Shown: positions 51,311 through 62,400, counted from the first letter of the stretch. The stretch: DNA of 64,000 nt from Flavivirga rizhaonensis (GCF_004791695.1 NZ_SRSO01000017.1:1-64000), one strand, 5' to 3'. Notes: generated from the sequence alone by a model not told the origin. Made by a program: numbers and translations.

Positions 51311-52588
51311 CTAATATCCATATTTATCTTTCCATCGCTGTTTTAAAAACTCTTTGTGAGCATTTTCGCGAGCATTATTGCCAGGTTCGTAAAGCTTTGT
51401 GTTTTTAATTTCATCTGGTAAAAACTCCTGATTGGCAAAGTTGAGATCATAATTATGTGCATATTTATAATTATCACCATAACCTAATTCTTTCATCAAT
51501 TTGGTTGGTGCATTTCTTATTTCCAAGGGCACGGATAAGTTTCCTGTTTCTTTAACCAATTGTTGTGCTTTACCAATAGCTTTATAGGCTGCATTGCTTT
51601 TAGGTGAACATGCCAAATATGTAGCACATTGACTTAGTATAATTCTAGATTCTGGATACCCTATAGTAGAAACCGCTTGGAATGCATTGTTTGCTATGAC
51701 TAGTGCTGTTGGATTAGCATTTCCTATATCTTCACTAGCTAAAATGAGCAGCCTACGGGCTATGAATTTTACATCTTCACCACCTTCCACCATACGAGCT
51801 AACCAATATACTGCAGCATTTGGATCGCTACCTCGTATCGATTTTATAAACGCAGAAATAATATCGTAGTGCTGTTCACCAGTTTTATCATAATGAACGG
51901 TATTACTTTGAACTCTTTCTAAAACAGATTCATCGGTAATAGTTATTTTATCGGAATCATAAGAATTTACTATGAGCTCAAAAATATTAAGTAGTTTTCT
52001 GGCATCACCTCCAGAAAGCCTTATAAGAGCATTCGTTTCTTTTAATTTAATTATTTTTCTAGAGATATATTCATCCTGATCGATCGCACGCCTTAAAAGC
52101 ATCTCTAAATCAGTTTTATTAAAAGGATTTAAGATATAAACCTGACAACGAGATAAAAGAGCCGAAATAACTTCAAAACTAGGATTTTCTGTTGTAGCTC
52201 CAATGAGTGTAATCCAGCCTTTTTCTACTGCTTGTAATAAAGAATCTTGCTGTGATTTACTAAACCTATGAATTTCGTCAATGAACAATATAGGGTTTTT
52301 GGTAGTAAATAATCCACCACTTTGTTTCGCTTTATCAATAACATCACGAATATCTTTAACACCAGAATTTATGGCACTAAGTGTATAAAAAGGTCTGCCA
52401 GATTCTGTGGCAATAATATTTGCAAGTGTTGTTTTTCCTGTACCTGGAGGTCCCCATAAAATCATTGAAGGAATTAAACCTTGTTTTATATGCTGCGTTA
52501 AACTCCCCTGTTTACCAACCAGGTGATTTTGACTTACATAGTCATTTAAAGTCTTTGGTCTTAAACGTTCAGCTAACGGTTCATTCAT
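51311..52588 (-). CDS. rarA: Replication-associated recombination protein RarA
   Basis: The 425-residue AAA+ ATPase has Walker A GPPGTGKT at 46-53, Walker B ILFIDEIHR, the sensor GATTENPSFEV and arginine finger region LLSRCQVY. The C-terminal MgsA-type tetramer region (YWLARMVEGGEDVKFIARRLLILASEDIGNANP) confirms RarA/MgsA. It acts at stalled replication forks. It is convergent with the envelope cassette gene with nine bases between stops. Typical length. Confidence 0.95.
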   Translation of the reverse strand: MNEPLAERLRPKTLNDYVSQNHLVGKQGSLTQHIKQGLIPSMILWGPPGTGKTTLANIIATESGRPFYTLSAINSGVKDIRDVIDKAKQSGGLFTTKNPILFIDEIHRFSKSQQDSLLQAVEKGWITLIGATTENPSFEVISALLSRCQVYILNPFNKTDLEMLLRRAIDQDEYISRKIIKLKETNALIRLSGGDARKLLNIFELIVNSYDSDKITITDESVLERVQSNTVHYDKTGEQHYDIISAFIKSIRGSDPNAAVYWLARMVEGGEDVKFIARRLLILASEDIGNANPTALVIANNAFQAVSTIGYPESRIILSQCATYLACSPKSNAAYKAIGKAQQLVKETGNLSVPLEIRNAPTKLMKELGYGDNYKYAHNYDLNFANQEFLPDEIKNTKLYEPGNNARENAHKEFLKQRWKDKYGY

Positions 52589-52907
52589 AATGTAAAATTA
52601 AAGTATTTTTTTAAGATTTTTATGTGTCATAGAATTTACTTTACCACATAGGTTTGGTTATTTAATCTTTTATACAGAATCAATTTTAGCATAGTAAGGA
52701 ATATAAAACAAACGATATAAAAGAACAGAATATACAAATGGTTTAAGTCACCAATGCATTACTAATCTGACATTTTAGCACGAAAGTAAAACTTGGTTAA
52801 CTATTTGTTATCTTTATTATACGTGAAATAATCATGGTTAATGATTTCAATAGACAGAATATTTTAGTTATGCGAATGACATCCGATTAAATAAAAAATA
52901 TGCCCAA
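52589..52907. other. Gap between rarA and the rhomboid gene
   Basis: This 319-bp gap is AT-rich with no supported gene or hairpin. A TATCTTTA close to the -7 consensus lies at 52809-52816, too far from the gene start at 52908 for a short leader, so it is only suggestive. No tRNA pattern was seen. Confidence 0.45.
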
Positions 52908-53630
52908 ATGAAAAACCGAGACCACTTTAAATTCTCTACAGGAGTTATTTTATACCCCATCCTTTTTGTATTAGCTATTTGGTTCGTGTTTTGGTTTGAG
53001 GTACGTTTTGGTTTTAATTTTAGTAAATATGGTGTGTATCCTCAAAACTTAAAGGGTTTAAGAGGCGTTATTTTTAGCCCTTTTATTCATGGAGATATAG
53101 AACATATTTATCATAATACAATTCCATTATTTGTACTTTCCATGGCTTTGTTCTACTTCTATAAACCCATTGCTTGGAAAGTTATACTATTCGGAATTTT
53201 ATTTTCAGGATTTTTCACTTGGTGTATTGGAAGGCCATCTTATCATATCGGAGCTAGTGGACTCATTTATGTTTTAGTAAGCTTTACCTTTTTTAAAGGG
53301 GTTTTTGCAAAGCATTACAGACTTATAGCCTTATCTCTTCTGATTATCTTTCTTTATGGTAGTATGTTATGGTATGCAGCTCCTGTAAAAGAAGGTATAT
53401 CGTGGGAAGGGCATTTGTCTGGTTTGGTTACAGGTTTATTATTTGCACTTTTCTTTAGAAGAAATATTGCAAAACCAAGAAAATATGTTTGGGAACAAGA
53501 AAACTATAATGAAGAAGATGATCCTTTTTTACAGCATTTTGATGAAGATGGGAATTTTATTGAGCGTATTGAAAAAGAGGAGGAGCCTCCTATTATAAAT
53601 TATACTTATAAAGAAAATAACGATAATTAG
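52908..53630 (+). CDS. Rhomboid family intramembrane serine protease
   Basis: The 240-residue protein has about six transmembrane helices. The catalytic serine is in the GASG motif (YHIGASGLIYVLV) and the histidine in WEGHLSG, the Ser-His dyad of rhomboids. A conserved HxxxN-like HIYHNT lies in the second helix. It cleaves transmembrane segments of membrane proteins. The soluble acidic C-terminal tail (NYNEEDDPFLQHFDEDGNFIERIEKEEEPP) is in the cytoplasm. Its stop overlaps the convergent rlmB stop. Confidence 0.93.
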   Translation: MKNRDHFKFSTGVILYPILFVLAIWFVFWFEVRFGFNFSKYGVYPQNLKGLRGVIFSPFIHGDIEHIYHNTIPLFVLSMALFYFYKPIAWKVILFGILFSGFFTWCIGRPSYHIGASGLIYVLVSFTFFKGVFAKHYRLIALSLLIIFLYGSMLWYAAPVKEGISWEGHLSGLVTGLLFALFFRRNIAKPRKYVWEQENYNEEDDPFLQHFDEDGNFIERIEKEEEPPIINYTYKENNDN

Positions 53631-54361
53631 AGACGTTGTCTTACTACTTCATATAAAAAAGCACCACATGCCACGGAAACATTTAAAGATTCAATCTCGC
53701 CTAATAAAGGTAGTTTCGCTTTTGCATCAACTACTTTTAGTATAGATGGGTTTATACCTCTGCCTTCAGAGCCCATAATAATGGCGCAAGGGGCTTTAAA
53801 AGAAACATCATATAGCGTGTTATTTGTTTTCTCTGTAGCAGCAATAACATTGATGCCAGAAGCTTGCATGTAAAAAACAGCATCTTTAATATGGTCAACT
53901 TTACAAATAGGTACTTTAAAAACAGCTCCGGCACTTGTTTTAATAGTATCACCATTTACAGGAGCACCACCTTTTTTTTGAATAATAATACCATCTACAC
54001 CCGTGCATTCTGCGGTTCGTATAATAGCACCAAAATTACGAACATCGCTTAATTGGTCTAATAGTAAAAATAAAGGGGTTTTACCAGATTCTATGACATT
54101 TAAGACTAACGTTTCAATATCATGAAATTCAATTGGAGAAATTTGAGCAACAGCACCTTGATGATTTTTCCTAGTGAGTCTGTTAAGTTTTTCAACAGGA
54201 ACATAAGAAGAGTTTATAGAGTTCTTTCTTAAGACGGTTTCTAATTCGCTAAAAAGTTCACCTTTAAGACCTTTTTGAAGAAATACTTTATCAATTGTTT
54301 CACCAGCATTTATGGCTTCAATAATGGCTCTAATCCCAAAAATTTGTGTTTGTTCCTCCAT
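53627..54361 (-). CDS. rlmB: 23S rRNA (guanosine-2'-O-)-methyltransferase RlmB-like
   Basis: The 244-residue SpoU-type enzyme methylates the 2'-OH of a guanosine in 23S rRNA. It begins IFGIRAIIEAINAGETIDKVFLQKG (substrate-binding L30e-like domain), then has the SPOUT knot: LLDQLSDVRNFGAIIRTAECTGVDGII, IIMGSEGRGI and LPLLGEIESLNVSVACGAFLYE, which hold SAM. I chose ATG 54361 (MEEQTQIFG) over an upstream in-frame start near 54385 that falls in the terminator. Confidence 0.92.
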   Translation of the reverse strand: MEEQTQIFGIRAIIEAINAGETIDKVFLQKGLKGELFSELETVLRKNSINSSYVPVEKLNRLTRKNHQGAVAQISPIEFHDIETLVLNVIESGKTPLFLLLDQLSDVRNFGAIIRTAECTGVDGIIIQKKGGAPVNGDTIKTSAGAVFKVPICKVDHIKDAVFYMQASGINVIAATEKTNNTLYDVSFKAPCAIIMGSEGRGINPSILKVVDAKAKLPLLGEIESLNVSVACGAFLYEVVRQRL

Positions 54362-54374
54362 GGGGTAAAGGTAT

Positions 54375-54406
54375 AAAAAAACCACCTCAATAGAGATGGT
54401 TTTTTT
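54375..54406 (-). terminator. Terminator after the arylsulfotransferase-like gene
   Basis: On the minus strand ACCATCTC pairs with GAGGTGGT through an eight-bp stem with one G-U pair, followed by a run of seven T. It lies between the end of the gene at 54421 and the rlmB start at 54361. Confidence 0.88.
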
Positions 54407-54420
54407 ATTGTTTAAAGGAA

Positions 54421-56076
54421 TTAGTTTTTAATAATTTTTTTATTTACATAGCCGTAATTGGTGTAAATTTTCATCACATATAAGCCTTTAGTAAGATTGT
54501 TTAAATAAATTTTATTTGAATTAACTCCTTTAGTTACAAACTGTCCTAGCGTGTTATATATTTCAACTTTATTGATTAAAGTAGTTGTCTCTATGTTTAC
54601 TACATTTTCAATTGGATTTGGAAATACTTTTAAATCTACAAGCTGAAACTCTTTATTATTTAAGACTTCACAATTACCTAAATCATTTCCATTTTCTATA
54701 GTGCCTTTTGGTGTTAGGTCTCTTCCTTTGAATGCCTTATAGTCAGTGGAATATCTTAATACTCTAAAAACACTTCCCAGAGCTGTAGGTAATTGGCCTT
54801 GTGTCTGAATTACTTGAGTACCTCCAGATGAGGTATCTGGATTTGTATATTCCCAAACGATATTGTTACTAGGGTCTATTTCGAAAAAACGACCAAAAAA
54901 ACCAACACAAATTAATGTGTTACCATTTGGTAGTCGTTGTCCACTAGACAGAATAGGAGAGTAGAAATCTTCTTTTACAGGTTTGGTGTAACTCCATTCG
55001 GCTACAGAAGGACCATAACCATTTATAGGGTCATATATATACGATCCTGGCGAAGATTCTAAGGGATCAATAATATCTAATGAAGAAAAGTATTCGTCTC
55101 CTGTATTACCTCGTTTAGCTCCATTGTTAAATATAAGTATTTTTCCAGCATCTGTTAACCCTTCAGCAATCCAATGCGGATAATGTTGTCCAAATAGCTG
55201 TTTATTAGTAGTGTCTCCATGATTGTACGCTTCTGGATTACCCCAACGGTATAAAAAGTCACCACCTTTGCCATAAGTTCCACCAGAATGTTGTGATGCC
55301 TCTAAGGTACTTGTTGAATGGTCTATAATATATATTTCATTCATGAATCTGGAACTTAACATAATTTGATCTAAACTAGCATTATATTGAATTGAATTTA
55401 CATGAAGCCAATTAGCTTCTCCAGGATTCCCTCCACTTAAGTAATTAATATTCAATAATTGAGGGTTATCAGCAATTACTCCGAAATTAGATTTGGTATT
55501 ATCGATATCCTGGATTAAATGGTCCTTAATATTCCATTCCCATACAATATTGGCTTGATTGGCTCCAACAGGTTCTAACTCAAGTATTTGTTCATTATAT
55601 AGTTTGCCTTCTGTTAACTTAGCTGAGTCTCTTCCAGCTTGAATAGCCTCAGCTTCAGTCATTGTTGTAGCTGCCAGCATAAGGATATTACCATTAGGTA
55701 ATGGAAATACATCATGGTGTTGGGTTGCAGTACTTGAAGAATAAGTATATTCCCAAAGTAAGTTATCATCCCAATCAAACAATTCGATTTTACCTCCAAC
55801 TCCTCCAAAGGTAATATTTGTATTGTTTATTTTTGCTGTTCTTAATAAGTTACCATTTTCCAATAAATATACAGCCACACCTGGCTTATTTGTACTACTC
55901 CATTGGTTTACAATTTCCCCACAATTGTTAATTAAATAAGTTTCCCCAGAATGGTTGGCTGTGAATAAGGTATAACCATTATAAGATCCTATTTCATTTA
56001 TAATAGTACCAACAGTATTTTGGCCAAATAGACTAAAATTGAAAATAATTAGAAAATAAACGTATAAATATTTCAC
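54421..56076 (-). CDS. Arylsulfotransferase-like (ASST) protein with T9SS sorting domain
   Basis: The 551-residue secreted protein starts with GTG (codon 56076-56074) and a signal peptide (MKYLYVYFLIIFNFSLFGQ). The propeller-like domain has repeated LxxNGNxLR and HHDVFPLPNGNILML, HPHWIAEG and RLPNGNTLICVG motifs, typical of the aryl-sulfate sulfotransferase family. The C-terminus is a T9SS type A domain (VFPNPIENVVNIE, LTKGLYVMKIYTN). It would sit on the cell surface. It is downstream of the SusC/D locus but separated from it by a terminator. The sulfotransferase chemistry is inferred; the His that carries sulfate could not be assigned. Confidence 0.78.
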   Translation of the reverse strand: MKYLYVYFLIIFNFSLFGQNTVGTIINEIGSYNGYTLFTANHSGETYLINNCGEIVNQWSSTNKPGVAVYLLENGNLLRTAKINNTNITFGGVGGKIELFDWDDNLLWEYTYSSSTATQHHDVFPLPNGNILMLAATTMTEAEAIQAGRDSAKLTEGKLYNEQILELEPVGANQANIVWEWNIKDHLIQDIDNTKSNFGVIADNPQLLNINYLSGGNPGEANWLHVNSIQYNASLDQIMLSSRFMNEIYIIDHSTSTLEASQHSGGTYGKGGDFLYRWGNPEAYNHGDTTNKQLFGQHYPHWIAEGLTDAGKILIFNNGAKRGNTGDEYFSSLDIIDPLESSPGSYIYDPINGYGPSVAEWSYTKPVKEDFYSPILSSGQRLPNGNTLICVGFFGRFFEIDPSNNIVWEYTNPDTSSGGTQVIQTQGQLPTALGSVFRVLRYSTDYKAFKGRDLTPKGTIENGNDLGNCEVLNNKEFQLVDLKVFPNPIENVVNIETTTLINKVEIYNTLGQFVTKGVNSNKIYLNNLTKGLYVMKIYTNYGYVNKKIIKN

Positions 56077-56097
56077 CCTATAACGCTTTTAAGAAAT

Positions 56098-56127
56098 AAA
56101 AAACCACTTATAAAGAAGTGGTTTTTT
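56098..56127 (-). terminator. Terminator of the SusC/D locus
   Basis: AAAAAACCACTT and AAGTGGTTTTTT form a 12-bp stem with a six-base loop, followed by T-rich sequence on the minus strand. It ends the four-gene susC-susD-lipoprotein transcript about 50 bp after the stop of the last gene. Confidence 0.88.
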
Positions 56128-56177
56128 ATTTTATTTAAATTTTAAAGTAAATTAATTATTATATAATAATTAATTTT

Positions 56178-57062
56178 TTATCCTTGAAAAACAATAGTTC
56201 CTGTGTCTGAATCCGTAACTATATAGCTTGATCCTGATATTGTTAAAGTATATTTAAATAAAGAAGCATTAGGGTTACTTTGTTGAAAACCACCAGTTTC
56301 AGTATCCCACGTGCCAGTTAAATCAATTGTTTCTAAAGCGACACCAGGTTTAGCAAATGTTAAAATTGCAGGGATATTTATTGGTTCAGCTGGAGGAACA
56401 GCGCCAGTTGAAGACCAGAAAGTTGGTGTTAACGAATAGTCACCGTCAGGTAAATCACCAGGTGATAATCTAATCTCTTCGGGGCAAGAACTATAGCTAG
56501 CTGCTACAACATCGTCAGCAGCATCATAAATTTCTATATCAAAATCATAATCACAAAGGTGATGTTCATCGCCATCTGAATCTGTGTAAATAGCATCCCA
56601 ATCCATTTTAAAAATAAAATCATTAGAAACAGAATTTTCAATATTAAACGAAACAGTTGGTGTACCAATGACTTCATAACTATCTGATATACCTGGAGCA
56701 CTTATTTGTAAGTCAACAGATTCAGAACCTTCTACAAAAATATCATCATTAATAGTAATATCCATAGTAGCTGATTTTGCATAAGCAGGAACAACAGCAG
56801 AGCTAGCAGAAAAATCATTTTCAGAAGCAGAACCTCCTATTTGTGTAGCAATAAAAGAAGTTGTCGTTTTAATTGGTTTGTCAAAGTTAATAGTAACTGT
56901 AAAAGTAGGAGAACCACTTTCACTTATACTCGTAACTGATGAAGTCGCAGAAACTGATGGTTTTGCACTTTCATCTATAACAGGCGATAAATCATTTTCA
57001 TCACATCCTAAAAAGCAAGTAGATATGACTAATAAACTTAATATATATATTATATTTTTCAT
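56178..57062 (-). CDS. Surface lipoprotein with Calx-beta-like domain, SusC/D locus
   Basis: The 294-residue lipoprotein has a lipobox FLGC (Cys near 20) followed by the acidic DENDLS, an outer-membrane surface export signal. Residues 40-135 resemble a Calx-beta repeat (SISESGSPTFTVTINFDKPI, FVEGSESVDLQIS). The C-terminal half is beta-rich with WDTETGGFQQSNP, as in SusE/SusF-type binding proteins. It is the last gene of the locus; a terminator follows. It probably binds the substrate imported by the SusC/D pair, but the ligand is unknown. Confidence 0.75.
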   Translation of the reverse strand: MKNIIYILSLLVISTCFLGCDENDLSPVIDESAKPSVSATSSVTSISESGSPTFTVTINFDKPIKTTTSFIATQIGGSASENDFSASSAVVPAYAKSATMDITINDDIFVEGSESVDLQISAPGISDSYEVIGTPTVSFNIENSVSNDFIFKMDWDAIYTDSDGDEHHLCDYDFDIEIYDAADDVVAASYSSCPEEIRLSPGDLPDGDYSLTPTFWSSTGAVPPAEPINIPAILTFAKPGVALETIDLTGTWDTETGGFQQSNPNASLFKYTLTISGSSYIVTDSDTGTIVFQG

Positions 57063-57077
57063 TTTATTTTTTTTAAA

Positions 57078-57911
57078 TTATTGTCTAGTATATGTAGATG
57101 TCCAAGATGGAGCCCAGTTACCTGTGAAGGATTGTACATGGTCCATGGTAAGAACACCATTAACTGCATCCCAAGTTCCACCTGTAATATTACCAATACC
57201 TAAACCGCCATAATCTAAATTACCAGTTGGCAAAATTTCACCACAAAGTTCAGTTATAGTTGCTGCATTGTTTAATCCTGGATTACCGGTACACCCATAA
57301 CCTAAAAAGCCACCATCGCCTACAGTTACAAACCAATCACCACCTCGAGCTTCTATAGTAGTTAAAAAAGGTACAAAGTCACTACAACCATCATTAGTAA
57401 CTAAATAAGTACCTGATAAATCCGCAAAACATTGATAAACAAATGTTAGAATAGTATTTTTGCTATTAGAAATGGTATTTCCATTGCCACTAGTTGTAGT
57501 TATTGAAACTTCTAATTGAACTTGAAGAGGAGCTATAATCCCTTGTGTAATAACAGTTATTGGTATTGCTCCAATATAATTTTGATCTTTATTAATAGTA
57601 ACTGTTTTTGAATCTAATCTGTAATGAACACCTTCAATAGCAGTAGATGTAGCGCTAGCAACAGGTTCAACAGTTACTGTAAGATCTTCATTTACTGCAT
57701 CTATACTTGGACCTTGAAGCTCCACATTTATTGGAAACTCATATTCACTGTCATCTGCAACTGCACTCAAATTTTGAGCTAATGTTGAAAAACTAACGAA
57801 ATTAGAACCGTCGTTAAATGTATCCGCTAGATTATCATCATCTAAGATACATGAAGTTATTGATAACCCCATTACTATTAGTAATGTAATAGACTTTATT
57901 ATATTTTTCAT
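57078..57911 (-). CDS. Lipoprotein of the SusC/D locus (SusE/F-like position)
   Basis: The 277-residue lipoprotein has a lipobox ITSC with an acidic DDDN tail. The N-terminal half has a beta-sandwich pattern (EYEFPINVELQGPSIDAVNEDLTVTVEP, HYRLDSKTVTINKDQNYIGAIPI) seen in DUF4843-like Sus accessory proteins. The C-terminal part, with DGCSDFVPF and GYGCTGNPGLN, has paired cysteines. It follows susD by 28 bp and precedes the next lipoprotein by 15 bp. Binding function is inferred from position. Confidence 0.72.
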   Translation of the reverse strand: MKNIIKSITLLIVMGLSITSCILDDDNLADTFNDGSNFVSFSTLAQNLSAVADDSEYEFPINVELQGPSIDAVNEDLTVTVEPVASATSTAIEGVHYRLDSKTVTINKDQNYIGAIPITVITQGIIAPLQVQLEVSITTTSGNGNTISNSKNTILTFVYQCFADLSGTYLVTNDGCSDFVPFLTTIEARGGDWFVTVGDGGFLGYGCTGNPGLNNAATITELCGEILPTGNLDYGGLGIGNITGGTWDAVNGVLTMDHVQSFTGNWAPSWTSTYTRQ

Positions 57912-57939
57912 ATCTATAATATTTTTAAATTAGTTTTTA

Positions 57940-59436
57940 TTACTGCATCCAGAATGTATGTCTGTCAAAAGCAGCATTATCCCCCTGCTCAGGAACATTA
58001 GCTGAATTTGTAGCTAATTCTGATGTAGGATACAATAAGTTAGATGGAAATACGGGAGAAAAAGCACCTGTAGGAATAGGGATCCCTGAAGGAAAACCTG
58101 TTCTAACTCTATCCATCCATACCTCAAATCCAGAAATAAATCCACCAGCAATCCATTTTTGAGTTATAATAGCCTCAATTTCGTTTCCAGCAGCAGCAGC
58201 TAAATCCCAGTTGATTTTATTACTAAATGCAGCAGACTCATAAACGTCAGCACCTGTTGCTCCTAGCTCACTAAAAGAAGCAGCTATACCTGCTCTATAC
58301 AAAGCAGCTGGATCACCAGAAATTAAGCCTCTAAAAGCTGCCTCTGCTTGCAAAAATAAAGATTCAGAACCTAACATAACTTGAAGGTCTTGTGTACTGC
58401 TAACTAAAAGACCAGGGCCTAAAGCTGATGTTGCATCAGCTCTTAAAGCATTGGTGTAAACATTTTGTGGAATGCCACGAATTTCTCCATCTGAAGCAGC
58501 AGGTACAAAAAGCTGTGTAAGTCTTGGGTCATTATTGTCTCTTAGAAATTCAACAAAAAATTCATTACCCCGCGCAGCTTGATTATTGTTTGTAGGAGTT
58601 CCTCCAGGAGTTAAACCAAATATAGTGTAAAATGGATTTTGTTGATTAGCTTGATTTGCATAACCAGGGTTAACAGATACTGTGGTATCTACAAATCCAA
58701 TACCATTACTTGTTAACTCACTATATTGAGATGATAAATCTACAGCAGTATTAACTTGGCGTAATAACATTCTTAATTTGAGTGTGTTAGCAAATTTTTT
58801 CCATTCTTCCATGTCACCACCTAGCATAGCATCAGTAGAAGCAGCCAAAGTTCCAGCAGGCGCATTGTCAATCATACTTATAGCTGTATTTAATTCTTCA
58901 TAAATAGCATCATATACAGCTTTATCATCATCGTAAGCAGGTTGTGTGTTATTTCCTCTGCCAAAGGCTTCACTATAAGGAATATCTCCATAAGTATCTA
59001 CCAACATAGCAATATGAAATGCTTTCATTATTTTAGCAATGGCTTTGTAATTATCATAACCATCCGCTTCAAAAGTTTCTATGAAGTTATAGGTAAAAAG
59101 TGCTAAAGTATAAGTGTTTTCCCATATTCTTGAATATGTACTATTAAGAATTAAATATTGTTGTTCTGGTTGATACCAAACACGATCCCCAGCATCAGCC
59201 AAAACTCCAGCATGTATACTTCCTATTCTATTAAAAGAGTCTCCAGAAGCATTCAACTTATCTGCATCATAAAGCATATCAGCCGAATTCTTTTGAGCTG
59301 CAGGCAATACTAAATCAGGTGTTGAAGAAGAAGGACTTGTAGAACTTCCATTAACATCTAAATAATTATCGCTACACGAAAATGACAGTGTCAATAACGT
59401 TAGCAGAACTATATTTTTTATATTTTTCATTTTCAA
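57940..59436 (-). CDS. SusD/RagB-like lipoprotein (SusD_2 type)
   Basis: The 498-residue surface lipoprotein (lipobox SFSC followed by SDN) is the substrate-binding partner of the TonB-dependent receptor. The family motifs YGDIPYSEAFGRGNNTQPAYDDDKAVYDAIYEELNTAI and EWKKFANTLKLRML are plain, and the C-terminal WMQ lies beyond a QKWIAGGFISGFEVWMDRVRTGFP segment. It starts four bases after the SusC stop. The second SusD fragment at 62996 is a paralogue with the same motifs. The carbohydrate or peptide bound is unknown. Confidence 0.93.
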   Translation of the reverse strand: MKMKNIKNIVLLTLLTLSFSCSDNYLDVNGSSTSPSSSTPDLVLPAAQKNSADMLYDADKLNASGDSFNRIGSIHAGVLADAGDRVWYQPEQQYLILNSTYSRIWENTYTLALFTYNFIETFEADGYDNYKAIAKIMKAFHIAMLVDTYGDIPYSEAFGRGNNTQPAYDDDKAVYDAIYEELNTAISMIDNAPAGTLAASTDAMLGGDMEEWKKFANTLKLRMLLRQVNTAVDLSSQYSELTSNGIGFVDTTVSVNPGYANQANQQNPFYTIFGLTPGGTPTNNNQAARGNEFFVEFLRDNNDPRLTQLFVPAASDGEIRGIPQNVYTNALRADATSALGPGLLVSSTQDLQVMLGSESLFLQAEAAFRGLISGDPAALYRAGIAASFSELGATGADVYESAAFSNKINWDLAAAAGNEIEAIITQKWIAGGFISGFEVWMDRVRTGFPSGIPIPTGAFSPVFPSNLLYPTSELATNSANVPEQGDNAAFDRHTFWMQ

Positions 59437-59440
59437 ATTT

Positions 59441-62400
59441 TTAAAATTTCACATTTACTTTAAACCCATAAGTACCACTTGGTGGAGCCTGAGCAGAAGT
59501 TCCAATACCAGTTGTTCCGTTTGTCACAGTTGTATTGTTATTAGCACCAATACCAGTATTTTGACCAAAACCTGAGTTAAGTGAAAATTCTGGATCTGTA
59601 TAGATATTTTCTGCTGCTCTCCACATGATTAAGTTGTTAGCAACAATTCCAAAAGTAATGGTTTCAAAAGGTGTTTTTTCTAAGGTTTTTCTTGGTAATG
59701 TATAGTCTAAAGCAATTTCTCTCAACTTAATAGCAGAGGCATCCACTACATAATTTTCTTTAATCTCGTTGTAAGAAGTTTGCCAGAAGTTTCTTGTACC
59801 ATCTGATGTAGGTCTGTCAGTGTTTTCAACAAATACTCCAGAACCAGGTGCAGTTTCATAAACAGAGTTAGGAAAAATAAATGGCTGTCTGTTTGTAGAT
59901 ACACTGTTTTTTGTTAATCCAGCAAACTCTAAAGCTTCAACTACTGTGCTATAAAAAACATGGCCTGTTTTATAATCAGCAACTGCTCTTAAAGACAAAC
60001 CTTTATAACTTAATCTAGTAGTAATACCAGCAATAACGTTAGGAACGGTATTTCCTAAATTTTCAAATTCACTAGTTGGAGATGGATTACCATCAGCACC
60101 AACAACTATCCTACCTTGTGGGTCTCTCACATAAGCAGGTGCAAATAAAGAAGGATATTGATCGCCTACTACAGCAAATATTCCAGCAGTGTCTGATATT
60201 GCGGTGCCGATTTGAATTCTGTCCGCACCATCACTTAATGAAATTACTTCTGAATCATTGGTTGCAAAAGTCAAACCTAAATCCCACTGGAAGTTTTCAG
60301 TTTGAAGAGGAATTAAATTTAAATCAATTTCAATTCCTTTATTTTGAATTTCACCTACATTGGTTAAAAATGAACTAGCTCCAGAAGCTCTTGAAGCTGC
60401 TGCATTACTAATTTGGTCTTCTGAATTAGCAACATAGTAGTTAGCATCAAGTGTTATTCTTTTTCTTAAAAACTCGGCTCTAAAACCTGCTTCAATAGAA
60501 GTTGTAAACTCAGGACTTAAATTTGGATCTACTGCAATAGTAGTAGGTCTTAAACCTGGGTTGGTAAATGGAAAGCCTACTGGAACAATAAGGTTTTCGT
60601 TTGTAGATTGAATACCTGCATCTTTACCTACTTTAGCATAACTAACATTAAATTTTAAGAAATCTAAAACATCTCCTTTTAAACCTTGAATAGCATCTGT
60701 TGCTATAAATGATAAACCACCACTATAGTATTGATACGTATTATTTTGAACTGGAAGTGTAGAAGATGTATCTTGTCTCCATGATCCAGTTAAAAATAAA
60801 TAATCTTTAAACCCTAAAGTTACATCACCTAAATAAGAGTATAATCGCTTTTGGAATGTACTTTGTGGAGAAGCAAAATTAGTTGTATTAAATGCTAGAT
60901 TTCCTTGTCTTACATTTACATTGAAAATTTCATTAGTAAATAAGTTATTACCAATAATATTCATTTGATTATTTCTACGAGATTCTAAGTGTGTTCCTAT
61001 AATAACTCTTAAATTAAAATCATCTGATAATTGTTTATCTATGTTAAATAAAAGGTCAGAGTTTAATCTGAAGTCACTACTAGTACCATCAGCTACAGCA
61101 TTTACTTCGTCTGAAGGTCTTGGATAAGGAGTGTTAGGAATATAAGTGAATGCTTCTTGCGTATTTTTAGTTTCTCTATTAGACCATGTACCTCCTAAAG
61201 AGTAAGTTGCAGAAAGCCAATCATTAAAAGTATATTTAAAATTTGCAACTGCTTGCAAACGATTTCTTCTGTTAGTGTCTCTATTTTGTTCTATTACTTG
61301 ATATGGATTTTTAAAGAATGCATTAAAATAAGTGTCTGGAGTAGCAAATTGATCTGTTCTCCAGTTTTTATATTTTTGTAAATCTATGTGGGCAGGTGTA
61401 TTTAATAAAATTCGGTAAAAACTACCATCATTTGGACTAGGCCCAGCTTGATCAACTTTATCCTGAAAGAAGGATACTATTGTTCCAGTTTCAAATTTAC
61501 CATATTTTTTAGTTGCATTAAATCTAAAATTGTCTCTAAAATATTTATCACCTGGTGTAATACCAGTTTTGTCAACTCTTTGTGCTGAAAAGAAATATGT
61601 AGAGGTATCATCTCCACCACTTATAGAAATAGAGTTTTGAGTTCCAATACCAGTCTCAAAGAAGTTTTCTCTACCATTCTTTACAGGAGCATATTTGCCT
61701 GTTTGGAAAGTTCCATCAAGCAATACAGGGCCAATTTGACGAATTGTACCATCATACCTAGGACCCCAACTCTCATTTTCATCTGGAGTATAATTAAAAT
61801 TATTACTAGAACCACTACCAAATTCACTTTGTGTTTCAGGGAAGAACTTTAATACTTCAAAAGTAACGGCAGAATTTATAGAAACAGTGATTTTTCCATT
61901 ATTCTTTCCTTTTTTTGTTGTGATAATTAAAGCTCCATTAGCTCCTGCAGAACCATACAAGGTTGCAGAAGATGCACCTTTAAGAGTATTAACCGATTCT
62001 ATATCATTAGGGTTTAAGTCTGATAGTGCGCTACTAGATTGAGGTACACCATCAATTACGATTAAAGCATCGTTATTTCCGTTAATGGAGGTAGAAGCTC
62101 TTAACCTAACAGTAGAGTTAGGTCTAACACCATTATCACTAAAGTTAATATTTAAACCAGATACTTTACCAACCAATGCTGACGTGGCATCTACAGGTGC
62201 CGCTTGTATCAGTGTCTCTTGTTCTATTACAGCAGTTGCATAAGCTAACTCTTTAGGCTTACGTTTAATACCTAATGCCGTTACTACAACTTCTTCTAGA
62301 GCGGTAGCATCTTCCTGTAATGTAACATTAACTGTATTGGATGCACCAACAGAAACTTCTTGAGTCGTATACCCAACAAAACTAAATACAAGGGTAGCCC

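Noticed and set aside
53752..53955. Alternative frame on the minus strand within rlmB
   Set aside because: It overlaps the conserved methyltransferase knot in another frame and has no support of its own.
60076..60378. 100-codon open frame antisense to susC
   Set aside because: It lies wholly inside the receptor barrel and has Gln/His/Leu-rich low-complexity composition typical of an antisense frame.
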